Positions 45,468 to 57,300 of a DNA stretch of 64,000 nucleotides are shown here, piece after piece. The stretch comes from Caenorhabditis remanei (lineage: Eukaryota > Nematoda > Chromadorea > Rhabditida > Rhabditidae). The number at the start of each line of letters is the position of its first letter. The first letter of the stretch is position 1. The stretch lies in NCBI RefSeq assembly GCF_010183535.1, contig NC_071332.1, positions 17,360,001 to 17,424,000 of the forward strand. Reading direction: 5' to 3'. The translations under genes and the position numbers were made by a program. Below the pieces are notes generated by a model. It worked only from the letters and a program-made list of their open reading frames with translations, was not told the DNA's origin and searched no databases.

Positions 45468-46683
45468 TCTGCCTGAAAAGTAAATTATTTTTGACCACGC
45501 CCATCAAATAATAAACTTACATAAAACAGTATTCCTGAAGTCTCTAATCATAAAAATAACAACCAACGCGTCTAGTGCCGGGTAGAACCCTGCGTATAAG
45601 CTAGGAGCATTTGCCAATGTTCCGACAGCAATCGAAAAAATTGGAAGGATGATTAAAGCACCGACTGGGGCAAACATAGTGCAGAGAGGGATGAGTGTCT
45701 GGAATTAGAGTTGTTACATATAAAATATTAGACCACCTACCTGTAATACAAGTGTCCGGAATAGTTGAGCATTTAGTTCTTTCGTCTTTTTACTCATCGA
45801 TCCCTCAACATTTTCCATTTTTCGCCAGGTTTTCCATCCGCAGATGACCATTGTGATAATGCAAACTTGCTGGAATTTCGAAAATCCTTGAAAACATTAT
45901 GATACTAAAAGTTACCATGACACCACAAGTGTATGCACAGTATGTGAAATCTGGCCAACCAATGACTGTCTTGCCGTTTGAATCATCTTTGTAAAAGTAT
46001 AAAACTCCGAGGTAACTGAGTCGTGAAGTGTCTTCCCCATAGGTTTCGTTGATAGCTTCTCTGAGAAATTGAGTTTGAAAATTGAGTTTGATCTGTGTCT
46101 CTGTTTGTCCTTCTTACCTCATATACTCATCTTTTCGAGCCGTTGGGGCGACTAGAACGGTCACAACGAAATACCACACAATAGAAAAGATGATGGGAAG
46201 GATATACAGTTGGAGGAGACGGACGCCTTGGAATTGGGACATGTCTTGGGGTCTGGAATTGGTTGAAGGTACATAAATCAGAGATAGGACATACCTGCAT
46301 ATTGCAAAATAGCGATAGACAAAATGAGTGGCCAGTAGAGAGACACATAACGCAAATGTGGCACAGTACACCCCTACTAATACCAGTGCTATCGGTTTAT
46401 CATATTTCAAAAAGCTGTCCACATACAACATCATGCAAGCACCATGTATATGAGTTGTCTAGAATTACAGAATTAATGAATTCAAAATGGAAACCCTCAC
46501 TGGTTGTGTCAGTATCTCCACCACACCATACACAATGGAAAACACTGCGTATGACATCATAATATATTTGTAGGAGCCAAATCTACTTGAGGATTTTGTG
46601 ACAATTAGCCATAATAAAACAAGATTTGACATTTCAGTGCTGATAAATCCAGAATATTGAAGGACTTGGAGAAAGAGAGGCAT
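45468..46683 (-). CDS. Str-type seven-transmembrane chemoreceptor (3' end lost in gap)
   Basis: Exons 46683-46501, 46458-46295, 46252-46118, 46060-45916, 45869-45741, 45698-45521 and the start of a last exon at 45472 (CR...). About 313 residues are visible. It begins MPLFLQVLQYSGFISTEMSN (TM1), with VYGVVEILTQP, a TM3 block ATHFVYRYFAICR, IFSIVWYFVVTVLVAP, GWPDFTYCAYTCGVM, and the family hallmark LYAGFYPALDALVVIFMIRDFRNTV at TM7. Str/Srj receptors act in chemosensory neuron cilia (family knowledge; ligand unknown). All seven exon boundaries agree with the paralogues at 48337 and 50833. The missing end should resemble the 27-codon last exon of the 48337 gene. Confidence 0.85.
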
Positions 46684-47730
46684 CGGATTAGGAAAATTTT
46701 TAAAAATAATGAATTTTCGAGTAGTGAGTGATATGCTATGGGGATATGGAGATGTCATTCGGTTGGTTGGTTGGTTGAGCTACAAAAAACATGAGTTGTA
46801 GTTAGTAAAGACAACAAATCTTGTGAGTAATCTTTTGATTTTTGATGAAAAAACACACGTTATGAAGACAGTGGAGTCACACTATTCAATGATCAAATAT
46901 CTGATTAGTCATGAAAAATGCTGGCCTAGAATTCTTAATGGAAATTACTAGGCCATCTACCTGATTATGGTTGGTAGTCACAAAAACTTCCGGCAGTTAC
47001 ATGTACAAGGACATATTTTTTTTGTACCTCAGCCATTATTTGGGATTTTAACTCAGCTGGTAATCATGGAGGTGACTGAACTTGTATATCCATGTGAAAT
47101 CGGTATTGTAAAAATAATTTAATTTTGAAAACCTTTATGCATGTTTCAGGTATAAAGACAATAAATTAAAGGAGGACTGAAGTCATATTTTTTTATTTTA
47201 GATTATGATACTTCAGAAAATTCTGAACAACTTTCATCATTGGAGCATGTGCTAAAAATCGCTCTAAATGCCCTAAATTCGCGTTTTCCCGGCTGAAATT
47301 GAGCTTTCGTGGAAGAGTTTTGGGACCGAGGTTCCGACAATCGCGCGGCCGCGTAGTCCTCTCGGACAAGTTTTTTTTCTCAATTTCGCGTTTTTTTCTT
47401 GCCTTTTCAGAGGGTTTTCGTCGATTTTTTCTTAAATTGCATTGTTTTTTCGACAAAATATTACTTGAAAATGCATTATTGACAATATTTATATGTATTT
47501 TATACGATTATTTGACTTTTTCAACAGAAATCGTTTGATTTACACCGTAAATTTTTCTTTTTGTCTGTTTTTCCCTTTGTTGTATGAATTTTGTCGTTTT
47601 TCAGATTCAAAAGAACTCGCAAGCAGCCACTTGACGTTCAAATCTCCAATTTTCTTCATTTTTGTGTTAGTTTGTTTCAGAACTATTGATTTCTCTCGGC
47701 CAATATTTCATTTCAGAGTGATCGCTCTCG
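46684..47730. other. Intergenic, no gene recognised
   Basis: AT-rich, with a short GC-rich patch around 47340 (TCGCGCGGCCGCG). An 87-codon Lys/Arg-rich frame on the minus strand at 47193-47456 shows no family signature. The region probably includes the 5' flank of the chemoreceptor and of the small gene at 47731. Confidence 0.4.
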
Positions 47731-47899
47731 ATGGAAATCCGTCGGACTCTCCGCCAAACTGTCGACGATTTCGATATCGTCTTCAACAAGGAGAACAACG
47801 AAATTAGTCGTGTTAGTTTCAGAATTTACTATTGTTGTTCTCTCCGCCTAATTCCAGATCCCCCGCAACACAATTCGACTGAAAGAAAGAAAACTGTAA
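47731..47899 (+). CDS. Small two-exon ORF, 40 residues (possible captured gene fragment)
   Basis: Exon 47731-47811 (MEIRRTLRQTVDDFDIVFNK, then ENNEISR) and exon 47858-47899 (IPRNTIRLKERKL, stop) with a 46-base intron. The texture is clearly coding, and an inverted identical 131-base copy including the intron lies 217 bp away. It looks like two exons of a larger host gene copied here; the parent gene is not recognised. AATAAA follows at about 47991. Confidence 0.45.
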
Positions 47900-48091
47900 T
47901 GGCAATGACGACAGAAAAAAATGGCCCACTTCTGCAGAATTTATTAAGAAATTTTTTTTATTAACATTCCAAGCGGATAATTGACATTTTAAATAAAGAT
48001 TTTTTTCAATTTTCGTTTTCTTTCTTCATTCAGCATTCCTTCAAACTCTTTTCCTTGTATTGTCTCTCGGGTCGGCGCAATCTTCTCTTCC

Positions 48092-48222
48092 AATTGTGTT
48101 GCGGGGGATCTGGAATTAGGCGGAGAGAACAACAATAGTAAATTCTGAAACTAACACGACTAATTTCGTTGTTCTCCTTGTTGAAGACGATATCGAAATC
48201 GTCGACAGTTTGGCGGAGAGTC
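48092..48222 (-). pseudogene. Inverted copy of the small gene fragment
   Basis: 131 bases identical to 47745-47875 on the other strand, covering LRQTVDDFDIVFNK, the intron and IPRNTI. Sequences diverge abruptly at both edges (LESK upstream, GREDCADPRDN downstream), so no start codon is retained. Confidence 0.7.
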
Positions 48223-48336
48223 TTACTTTCTAGAGAATGCAATACTTATACATTTTAAGAGAAATAGAAGCTTCTCCTGCAATAAATAGTACAATATTTA
48301 AAAAAAAAAAGGAAAAAAAAGTTTAATTTCGAATTC

Positions 48337-49622
48337 TCAATCGCCACTGACATAATTAGAAGAGAGCTGTGCTGCTGGAGTTATGCTGCTCAACGGCTTG
48401 CTCTCCACTTTTCTGCCTGAAAAGAAAATTATTTTTGACCACGCCCACAAATAGTAAACTTATGTACATAAAACAGTATTCCTAAAGTCTCTGATCATAA
48501 AAATGACCACCAAGGCGTCGAAAGCCGGGTAGAACCCTGCATACAAGCAAGGTATATTTGCAAATTTCCCAACACCAATTGAGAAAATCGGGAGGATTAT
48601 CAGAGAGCCGACTGGGGTGAACATAGTGCATAGAGGGATGAGTGTCTAAAATAAGAAAGGTGACCTAGAAAATATTGGGCCACGTACCTGCAATACAAGT
48701 GTCCGGAATAGTTGGCTATTCAACTCTTTTGTCTTCTTACTCATCGATACCTCAACGCTTTCCATTTTTCGCCAAGTTTTCCATCCGCAGACGACCATTG
48801 TGATAATGCAAGTTTGCTGGAAATTGATCACCTAATAAAAGTGATGCCCCGTCGGAGTTACCATGACACCACAAGCAAATGCACAGAACGTGAAATCCGG
48901 CCAACTAATAACCTGCGTACCGCTTAATTCATCCTTGTAAAAATATAAAATTCCAAGATAACTGAGTCGTGTAGTGTCTTCCCCATAGGTTTCATTGATA
49001 GCGCCTCTGAAAATATTGAGTTTGATATGTGTGTCTGCTCATCCTTCTCACCTCATATACTTATCTTTGGCAGGAGTCGGGGACACTAGAATAGTCACTG
49101 TAAAATACCATAAAATAGAAATAGAGATGGGGATAGTGTAAACTCGAAGAAGACGGGCGCCTTGGAAGTAGGACATCTCTTGGGGTCTGGAATCGATTAA
49201 AAGTATATAAATAATAAATGAGACGTTTCTTACCTGCATATTGCAAAAAATCTATATACAAAATGAGTGGCCAGTAGAAGAACACATAAGCCAAAAGTGG
49301 CGCAGTACAACCCAACCAACACGAGAGCTATCGACTTTTCATATTTCAAAAAGCTGTCCACATACATCAACATGCAAGCACCATGTATATGAGTTGTCTA
49401 GAATTACAGAATTAATGAATTCAAAACGGAAACCCTCACTGGTTGTGTCAGTATCTCCACCACACCATACACAATTGAAAACACTGCGTATGACATCATA
49501 ATATATTTGTAAGAGCCAAATCTACTTGACGATTTTGTGACAATGAGCCATAGCAAGATAAGGTTGGAAATTTCAGTGCTGATGAATCCAGAATATTGAA
49601 GGACTTGGAGGAAGAGAGGCAT
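48337..49622 (-). CDS. Str-type chemoreceptor, intact
   Basis: Seven exons (49622-49440, 49397-49234, 49186-49052, 49006-48862, 48816-48688, 48645-48468, 48416-48337) join in phase to 337 residues, the normal length. Landmarks: MPLFLQVLQYSGFISTEISN, VYGVVEILTQP, ATHFVYRFFAICRPQEMSYF, SILWYFTVTILVSP, FKDELSG-type extracellular loop, GWKTWRKMESVEVSMSKKTK (cytoplasmic loop 3), LYAGFYPAFDALVVIFMIRD, and a short polar tail ending NYVSGD. It is a predicted olfactory-type receptor. It faces away from the paralogue at 50833, with about 1.2 kb of remnants between their starts. Confidence 0.88.
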
Positions 49623-50115
49623 TTTGAAGTAGTGAATGATAAGGGGATAGGAAAAATAGTAAATTTTGAGGTAGAAGAAGTTACCGAGAGATGAAGATGT
49701 TATTCGGTTGGCTGGGTGGAGAATAATGAAATATGTGACGTATGTAGTATAGACAAAAGAAGTATTATGAGTAATTTTTTGATCTCTGTGGAAGAATCAT
49801 GGTGGTTCCAGTTTGTTGTATTCGTAGCATAATTCTTATTTTCCGCTATTTCTCGGAACAAATGGTTTTTCGGGAAAGATTGGAGATGAATTAGCAGTTT
49901 CCTTCATCTGATCTTTATTTAATTTTTTGAAATTCATATTCCGTTGTTTTTTGAGATCTATCAGCTTCCGGTTCCTTGCAAAATTTGTTCACACGATTTG
50001 TGACTGAACAAGAACAAAAATATAAAAAGAAAAACATTTAGATATAAAAACAGAATTTCTTCCTCATTATTTTGCTATGATACGCTTGAGACTTGAATTT
50101 TAATTTTATTATCAG

Positions 50116-50281
50116 CAGTCTAAACGCTGGAATTTACCCGGTTCTTGATGCCACCATTGCTATTTTTATGATACGGGATTTTCGGGAAGCAGTGACTTGT
50201 CGTCGTCGTCGTCAGAAGAAGAAGAAAGTCAAATTCAGCTCTACGTCGGGAATGGCGTATACGATTTCTACGGATCATTGA
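50116..50281 (+). pseudogene. Chemoreceptor 3' exon remnant
   Basis: After a TATCAG acceptor the frame reads SLNAGIYPVLDATIAIFMIR, DFREAV, a basic stretch CRRRRQKKKKVK and a stop. This is the TM7 and tail of a Str/Srj-type receptor different from its neighbours. No upstream exons remain. Confidence 0.65.
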
Positions 50282-50557
50282 GAATACTTTTTATTTGAAT
50301 AAGCTTCTCATTATATATTCTTCAAGAAAAATATATTATTAATGAAAAATCGCAAACATCAGACTGTCCCTTGTAATACCTGATAATGAACACCTTCACA
50401 TCAAGCCCCCTTCTCATGTACTCCTTTTTCGTTTCTACTTTTTCCAATGAAAATGAAATAAGTGTGCCAACTGTTATGAACGGCATGTGCGTCTAAGTTA
50501 TTTTTAAACGTTTTAAAACCAGTTTCAAATCTTCTCTGGTTTTTCAAATTTTATACA

Positions 50558-50652
50558 ACTATCCACGTAAATGAACATACAGGCCCCGGCTAGAAGAATT
50601 ACAGATGAATCCAGTATATTGTATGGTTTGTATAAAGAAAGGAATTGGAAAA
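50558..50652 (-). pseudogene. Chemoreceptor remnant on the minus strand
   Basis: The reverse strand reads PIPFFIQTIQYTGFICNSS then GACMFIYVDS. TM1 start (exon 1) is fused to the exon 2 block of the Str family with the intervening part deleted. Confidence 0.6.
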
Positions 50653-50832
50653 AAATCTGATAACAGGAAATGTTATTCTTCCGGTTGTCTGTCTGGGCCA
50701 GAACGAAAGACGAGTTCGAACGAAAAAGAATAAATGAGGTTACATTACATCTCGTGTTTCTTTTACTTGACTTGACTCAACCAACCGAATAACATCTTGA
50801 AAATTCTTTTTTTTTTAAATTTTCCTATTTCA

Positions 50833-52154
50833 ATGCCTCTCTTTCTCCAAATTCTTCAATATTCTGGATTTATCAGCACTGAATTTACCAACCTTATTTT
50901 ACTATGGCTAATTGTCACAAAATTGTCAAGAAGATTTGGTTCTTACAAGTATATTATGATGTCATATGCAGTATTCTCAATTGTGTATGGTGTGGTGGAG
51001 ATACTGGCTCAACCGGTGAAGTGTCCCAAGTTGAAATCATTTTTTTTCTGAAATTCCAGACAACACATACTTATGGTAAATGCATCTTGTGGTATGTGGA
51101 CAGCTTTTTGAAATATGAAAAGTCTATTGCACTCGTGTTGGCCGGGTTGTACTGTGCATCGTTTGTATTATGTATATCTCAACTGGCCACTCATTTTATC
51201 TATCGCTACATTGCAATATGCAGGTAAGAAACGTCGCATTTATGATTTATCTACATTTAATCGATTCCAGACCCGAAGATTTGTCTCAATTACAAGGCGT
51301 CCGTCTCCTCCGACTCTATATCCTTCCCATCATCTTTTCTATTGTGTGGTATTTCGTTGTGACCGTTCTAGTCGCCCCAACGGCTCGAAAAGATGAGTAT
51401 ATGAGGTAAGAAGGACAAACAGAGACACAGATCAAACTCTTTTTCAGAGAATCTATCAATGAAGCCTATGGGGAAGACATTTCAAGACTCAGTTACCTCG
51501 GAGTTTTATATTTTTACAAGAATGAATCAAGCGGCAAAACAGTTATTGGTTGGCCAGATTTTACATTTAGCGCGTGCGCTTGTGGTATCATGGTAACTTT
51601 TAGTGTCAAAATATTTTCTAGGTTTTTTTGAAATTCCAGCAAACTTGCATTATCACAATGGTCATCTGCGGGTGGAAAACATGTCGAAAATTGGGAAGTC
51701 TTGAGGGATCGATGAGTAAGAAGACAAAAGAACTGAATGTTCAATTATTCCGCACCCTTGTCTTACAGGTAGGTAGCTTAATGATTCTTTGGCCATCGCA
51801 TTTTAATATCAGACCCTCATCCCTCTATGCACTATGTTTGCCCCCCTTGGCATTGTGATAGTCCTCCCAATGTTTTCGATTACTGTGGGAAAATTAGAGA
51901 ATATTCCCAGCTTATACGCAGGGTTCTACCCGGCACTGGACGCGTTGGTCGTCATTTTTATGACAAGAGATTTTAGGAATACTGTTTTATGTAAGTTTAT
52001 TATTTGATGAGCGTGATGAACGAGAAAAGTTTTAGGTCGGAAAGCGGAGGTTTCGATCATCACTCCAGCAACTCAAAATCCATCAAATTATGTCAATGGA
52101 GACCAACATGGGAACCAGTTTTTAAGAAGCGGTAGACATACTGGTCCAGGTTAG
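50833..52154 (+). CDS. Str-type chemoreceptor, intact
   Basis: Seven exons (50833-51015, 51060-51223, 51271-51405, 51448-51592, 51640-51768, 51813-51990, 52036-52154) join in phase to 350 residues. The first six exons have exactly the same lengths as in the 48337 gene (183, 164, 135, 145, 129, 178). It begins MPLFLQILQYSGFISTEFTN and contains ATHFIYRYIAICRPEDLS, SIVWYFVVTVLVAP, GWPDFTFSACACGIM and FYPALDALVVIFMTRDFRNT. The last exon is longer (CRKAEVSIITPATQNPSN onward, ending RHTGPG). A seven-TM receptor expected in sensory cilia; ligand unknown. Confidence 0.88.
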
Positions 52155-52216
52155 GAACATCACATGGAACACTTCAGGTTAAAACACATCTCTTAATGCT
52201 TGTAAGAGTCAAATAA

Positions 52217-52320
52217 ACTTGAAGATTTTGAAACCATTAGCTATAGTAACAATATGTTTGATATTTCAGTACAGATGAATTCAATATATTGAATGATCTG
52301 TATCACGAAAGGCAGTGGAA
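52217..52320 (-). pseudogene. Chemoreceptor exon 1 remnant on the minus strand
   Basis: The reverse strand reads IPLPFVIQIIQYIEFICTEI, SNILLL, stop, LMVSKSSS, a decayed TM1-TM2 exon. Together with 50558-50652 it shows that a minus-strand relative sat upstream of each plus-strand copy. Confidence 0.65.
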
Positions 52321-52629
52321 TGAGAAATCTGAAAACAGGAAATGTTATCATTTTAGTTCTCTGTCTAAGGCAGACCGAATGACAAGTGCGAACAAAAAAG
52401 AATAAATGAGAACAAATGTGACTTAAATCTCATGTTTATTGTACCTCATCCAACCAAACGTCTTGAAAAATAATTAGCTGTCTGTTTCTTATATTTCAAT
52501 GCCTCAATTTGTCCAAGTTCTTCAATATTCTGGATTCATTTGCACTGAAGTGTCAAATGTTGTCTTACGATGGCTAATTGTCACAAAACCCTCAAGTAGA
52601 GTAGGCTCTTATAAATATATTATGATGTA

Positions 52630-53122
52630 CCATCTTCTAGCTCTGACCGAAACTTTCCTCGACGACAACATTCCCTCTTCTCTTTTCTCCTTGCATGACT
52701 TAATTATCCTCAGGTTTGACCGTTCTAATTCTGTTCACCGTAAAAATAGTGGTGGAGGAGTTGCTTTTATTTATAAGAACTCTCTCTCCCTTTCTACCCT
52801 TGATATCAACATGACCCACCATTACCCGCTTCACCAATCTGAAATTTTAGCTTGTCTTATCTCTCCTTCAGTTCATTCTTTCATTCTTTCACTCTTTTTA
52901 CGCCCTTTAATTTCTTTTTAATCTACCGTCCACCAGACGCTTCCTCAGCTCAATCACTAGCCCTAGTTGATCATCTTGAAATATATCTCCCTCTAAAATC
53001 TTGCATCCTCGCAGGAGATTTTAATTACCCATCTCTTACCTGGAATCCTCCATCTTCTAATCATCCATTCTCCTTATTCCTTCAGTCTAATTGTAAAGGT
53101 CTCTACCAGAACGTCATTCTGT
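52630..53122 (+). mobile_element. Non-LTR retrotransposon fragment (endonuclease domain)
   Basis: Two frames offset by one base encode parts of an APE-type endonuclease: LTETFLDDNIPSSLF, RFDRSN and GGGVAFIYKNSLSL in the first, and IYRPPDASSAQS, ILAGDFNYPSLTWNPP in the second. AGDFN and the TET/GGGVA motifs are typical of the N-terminal endonuclease of CR1/L2/Rex-like LINEs. No reverse transcriptase follows. Confidence 0.8.
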
Positions 53123-53436
53123 AAAACCTTTTTCTGGTTCACGTTTTTCAAAACGTCTTTTCTTTTTTGTTGTAATTTTCCACAGAATTGACTCTTCAGT
53201 CTTTTCTGTGATTTCCATTTTTTCTTTCATCCTAAAAAATAAGGTCACGTAAATATAACTTCAATTTAAAAACAAAACAAGACGAATTGGAATAAGTAAC
53301 AATAAAAATAATTTGGCTTTTTTCTGGGACTCACATTTAAAATGTCATGTTTTCTGACAGTAGATAATGCCCATTTCTCAAGCAAAGTACAACTTATCAC
53401 GTTGAAAAAAAAAATTTCAAATTTGGCCTGTCTTAT
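53123..53436. mobile_element. Single arm of the 29564-31222 fold-back family
   Basis: Starts TTTCTGGTTCACGTTTTTCA and ends GGCCTGTCTTAT. Its order of blocks matches one outer arm of the complete element (CGTCTT..CTTTTTTGTTGT, AAGGTCACGTAAATATAACT, AATTCGTCTT-type complement). It directly follows the LINE fragment. Confidence 0.75.
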
Positions 53437-54346
53437 ATCGAAAAATGGAAAGTGTTGAGGGATCGATGAGTAAGAAGACGAGAGAAATGAATAGCCAAAT
53501 ATTCCGTATTCTTGTATTATAGGTATGTGGCCTAATATTTTCTAGACCATCTTTCTTATTTTAGACACTCATCCCTCTATGCACTATGTTTGCCCCGGTT
53601 GGCATTGTGATTGTCATCCCAATGATTTTGATTACAGTGGGAAAATTAGAGAACACTCCCAGCTTATACGCAGGGTTCTACCCGGCACTGGACTCGTTGG
53701 TCGTCATTTTTATGATAAGAGATTTTAGGAATACTGTTTTATAAAAGTTAAATTTTTGGGGGCGTAGCTTGGTCAACAAGAAATTTCAAGTAGAAAAGCA
53801 GAGTCTTCGATGAACATCACTCCAACAACTCAATATCCATCTTATTATGGCAATAAAGATGGAAACATTGATCATTTCTAGAGCCAGTCACTAATCTAGT
53901 TCAAAAATCAATTTTAAATGTTTATTCGAAAACTATACTTTTTTCAAAAATTTTCAAAAATTTCCAAAAAAAAGTTCAAAACACAAAATGTTTTGAAAAA
54001 ATGTTTCAAAGCGGGCCGAGCGGGCCGGGCCACGGGCGGGGCCGGGCCGTGACAAGTCTGCAATTCCTTGGTCCAAAATTCAAGCCCTCTATTCAACCAG
54101 AGTTCTCGTTTTACTACGCTCAATGTTTTTATTATTGTACTACACTTTCTTCTCCTTATCGATTATCAATCACACTTGGAGCACCCACAACCGATTAGTT
54201 GATAAGAAACAGGAAAAACAAGAGCGTAGTGTTTTTCAAGTTTTAGAATTTGAACATTTGAAACTATAAACCCCACCTGAGTCTATCAGATCAGACTAGT
54301 TTTCCCCCAGTTTCAAATTTTCATTCGTCTCTTTTCAATCGTAAAT

Positions 54347-57300
54347 ATGTGGGTCAAAACTACACTAATATTTCTTACTGTAAATCTGAGTTCCGGTTTG
54401 GAATTTGATCCGATGAAAGCAATGGAGCTACTCAATGAGTTGATAGCTCATCCAAGAGAGGTTATCGAACAGTTGGTGAGTTCAAGTTGCCAGGGAGGAC
54501 TACAGACTACAAACTACAAACTCGTCATTCCAGGAAAAATACAAAACCAGCGACTTAATTGCTGCTCTCGGCATCCACTCGTTTTCCAACTACTCGATAT
54601 CCGAGGAATGTCATGAGGAGTTGTCATTTCTGGGTTACGGTATGATTGATGTGGCGCGGCATGTGAAACGCCACACCACAATGGCTCCGTCGACGATGAG
54701 TGATAAGGAGAGAAGGGAGTACTTGATTCCGAGTAAGTGACAAGACCCCACTTCCCCCATAATCCCATAATACTTAGATACATTTCAGTGATGGACGCTG
54801 CTGGAAAAATTGGCTCAGGAATCGCGCGTGGTCACTTGCTCAGCACCGGCGCCTTCACCGAATGCAAAACTGTGAACATTTTCTCCACTAGCCTCAACAG
54901 AACCATCCAAGGAGACTACTATCGGTACAGTAACCCGACACCGACAAAAAATTTTGAATCTGATTCAGAATCCTCTTTGACATCAAAATGCAACCAAACT
55001 CCTTCAATGGCTCCTGTCAACTTCCACAAATCGGAGTGGATATCTGTCTACCGTACTCTTGTCGGAATGAGGATTTGACCGATTACTTTAGAGCAGGTAG
55101 AATTTATTAGGGATTCTAGGCCACCACTTTTCTTCCAGCTATCGGAGTGAGCAAAGAGCTCTCGCCAGTGTGTAGTGTTCGAAATGTCAACGGCAGGATT
55201 CCAAATGCCACCACAGGGACTTATGTAGTGCTGTAAGAATTTTCAGAACTTTTTTGGGGAGAAAAAGAAAGAAATCTACAGCACCGCCCTATCCCTCATA
55301 GTTCTAGTATGCATTACTTCTGGAACTATCGATTACTACTACCAAAATCGGCGATCTAAACTTGATTTGGCGCGAAACGAAGAGCTCAACTCAACGGTCG
55401 GGTGGAGAGTGTTCATGGCTTTCTCGTTTTATAGAAATGTAAAGGAAATTTTTAATATGCAACAGTGTAATAAGGAAGGCCAAGTCACCTCACTCAACTG
55501 CATCCGCACCATCTCCACAGTATGGGTCATCCTTGGACACTGTGCGGCTATCTTCATTCTTGTTTGCAGTAAGCTCGGATCCTAGGCCACGTCCCCCAAC
55601 CATTTCCTCTTTCAGGCAACCCAGCGGACCTTCTCGACTTCACCAAGACCTATATGGGTACTCTGATGGCCAATGCTTATTTCGCTGTCGACACTTTCTT
55701 CTTCATCTCCGCCTTTCTTTTGTCGTTCCTTTGGTTCAAAACTCTTGGAAAACAACGGAAAGCAGTGCTGTCCGCTGGTGGATGGATCATGTTTTATGTG
55801 CATCGAATCGCAAGATTGAGTCCGGTTTACTATGTGACCATCATATTTTTCACGTTTGTCTATACACGAATGATGCGGGATATGCCGTTGTTCATGTCAC
55901 CGGCAATGCACGATGACACGTGTCGCGACAATTATTGGCTGAATTTGTTGTATATCGACAATTTGGTGGATCCGGGAAAAATTGTGAGTTTACAGAGTTT
56001 ACAGAAGATTTGGGGAGTTTTGTGGAGTCTCGTCGACTCTTAAGCCTTGTGGAGTCTCATGAAGGTTCCGTATCAGAGTTAAGCGGAATGCGGTCTCTGA
56101 AATGACGGAAGGCGGAAAGCAGAATTCCGCTCAACCTGATTGGGACCCCGTGGTCTGAGTAAGTGACCAAAGATGGCTTGAGGTGTAGTCCTGAACAACG
56201 AATATCATAGAGCTCAATGAGAAAACTCACATGACGCGGTCAAGCCACTGGTATTTTAGGTTTTGTTATGATTAGAGGTAGAGCGCATTTACCGGATTAA
56301 TATTTCGCTTTGGAGATTTTCTCATAAAACACCCTTAGACCAGTCCCATAATAAAAATCTGGCAGTGGATCAACGGGTTCCATAAGTCATGCCTCCAGAA
56401 AACCGAAAACATGAAAATGCGCTCCACCGCAAAAAGTTGAAGTCTTACATACTCTTACATGTTATGAATAACCCCGCTAGAAACCGAGACCATACGAGAA
56501 ACCTCACGAGAATCTTAGCGAAATTTTATAAGACGAGACTCTACGAGACCTAGAGTACAACGAGTCCATCGTCCCCCAAGACCTCCCTTCCCATCAATCA
56601 TCACTTTATCCTATTTTCAGTGCTACGTGATCTCCTGGTACCTGGCCACCGACCTCCAACTCTACATCATGAGTCCCCTTATCCTTCTTAGTTTCGCTGT
56701 CGGCGGGAGTCTTATCGGTCTCCTGGTAGCAATGCTCGTATTCTCAGCATCCACTGCATTCAACGCTTATCAAATGATCTTTTGGCACTTCCCACCGACC
56801 CAATTCGATTTGGGACCGAAAGATCCAAGATACGATCCGCAGGCGAGGTACTGTAACTTTTTACGGTGGAGCGCATTTTTGGTTTTCAGGAGATACGACC
56901 AATGGAACTATTATAACCCGTTGATCCGCTGCCAGATTTATATAATGGGACTGGTTTTAGGGTATTTTATGAGAAAAACACCAAAGCTGAATATCAATCC
57001 GGTAAGTGCGCTCTATCGCTAATCCTCTCAACAAAATTTAAAATTTCAGTGGCTCGACCGTGTCATGTGGATTTTCTCGTTGAGCTCTATGGTATTCGTC
57101 GTTTTTATCATTCAAGACTACACCTCCGGCCATCTTTGGTCACCTATTCAGAACGTGCTCTACAGGTATGCACATGTGCTCCACTGGACAACCCAAATCT
57201 CTGAAAATTTAAATTTTCAGTTGCTTCAGTCGAGTACTCTGGGGAATCGCGTTGTCATGGATAGTGATCTCAACGTATTATCAAAAAGGACTGATCAATG

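Larger units (their letters stand above)
52499..53881 (+). pseudogene. Str-type chemoreceptor, broken by LINE and fold-back insertions
   Basis: Exon 1 starts MPQFVQVLQYSGFICTEVSN and stops matching after SYKYIMM at 52629. The frame resumes at 53444 in exon 5 (KMESVEGSMSKKTREMNSQI), followed by TLIPLCTMFAPVGIVIVIPM to FMIRDFRNTVL and a last exon ending NKDGNIDHF. Exons 2-4 are missing. In exon 5 the final CAG has become TAG, and exon 6 runs into TAA where the donor should be. Non-functional. Confidence 0.85.

Noticed and set aside
47193..47456. 87-codon basic ORF on the minus strand
   Set aside because: Lys/Arg-rich low complexity, covered by an equally long frame on the opposite strand; no family signature.
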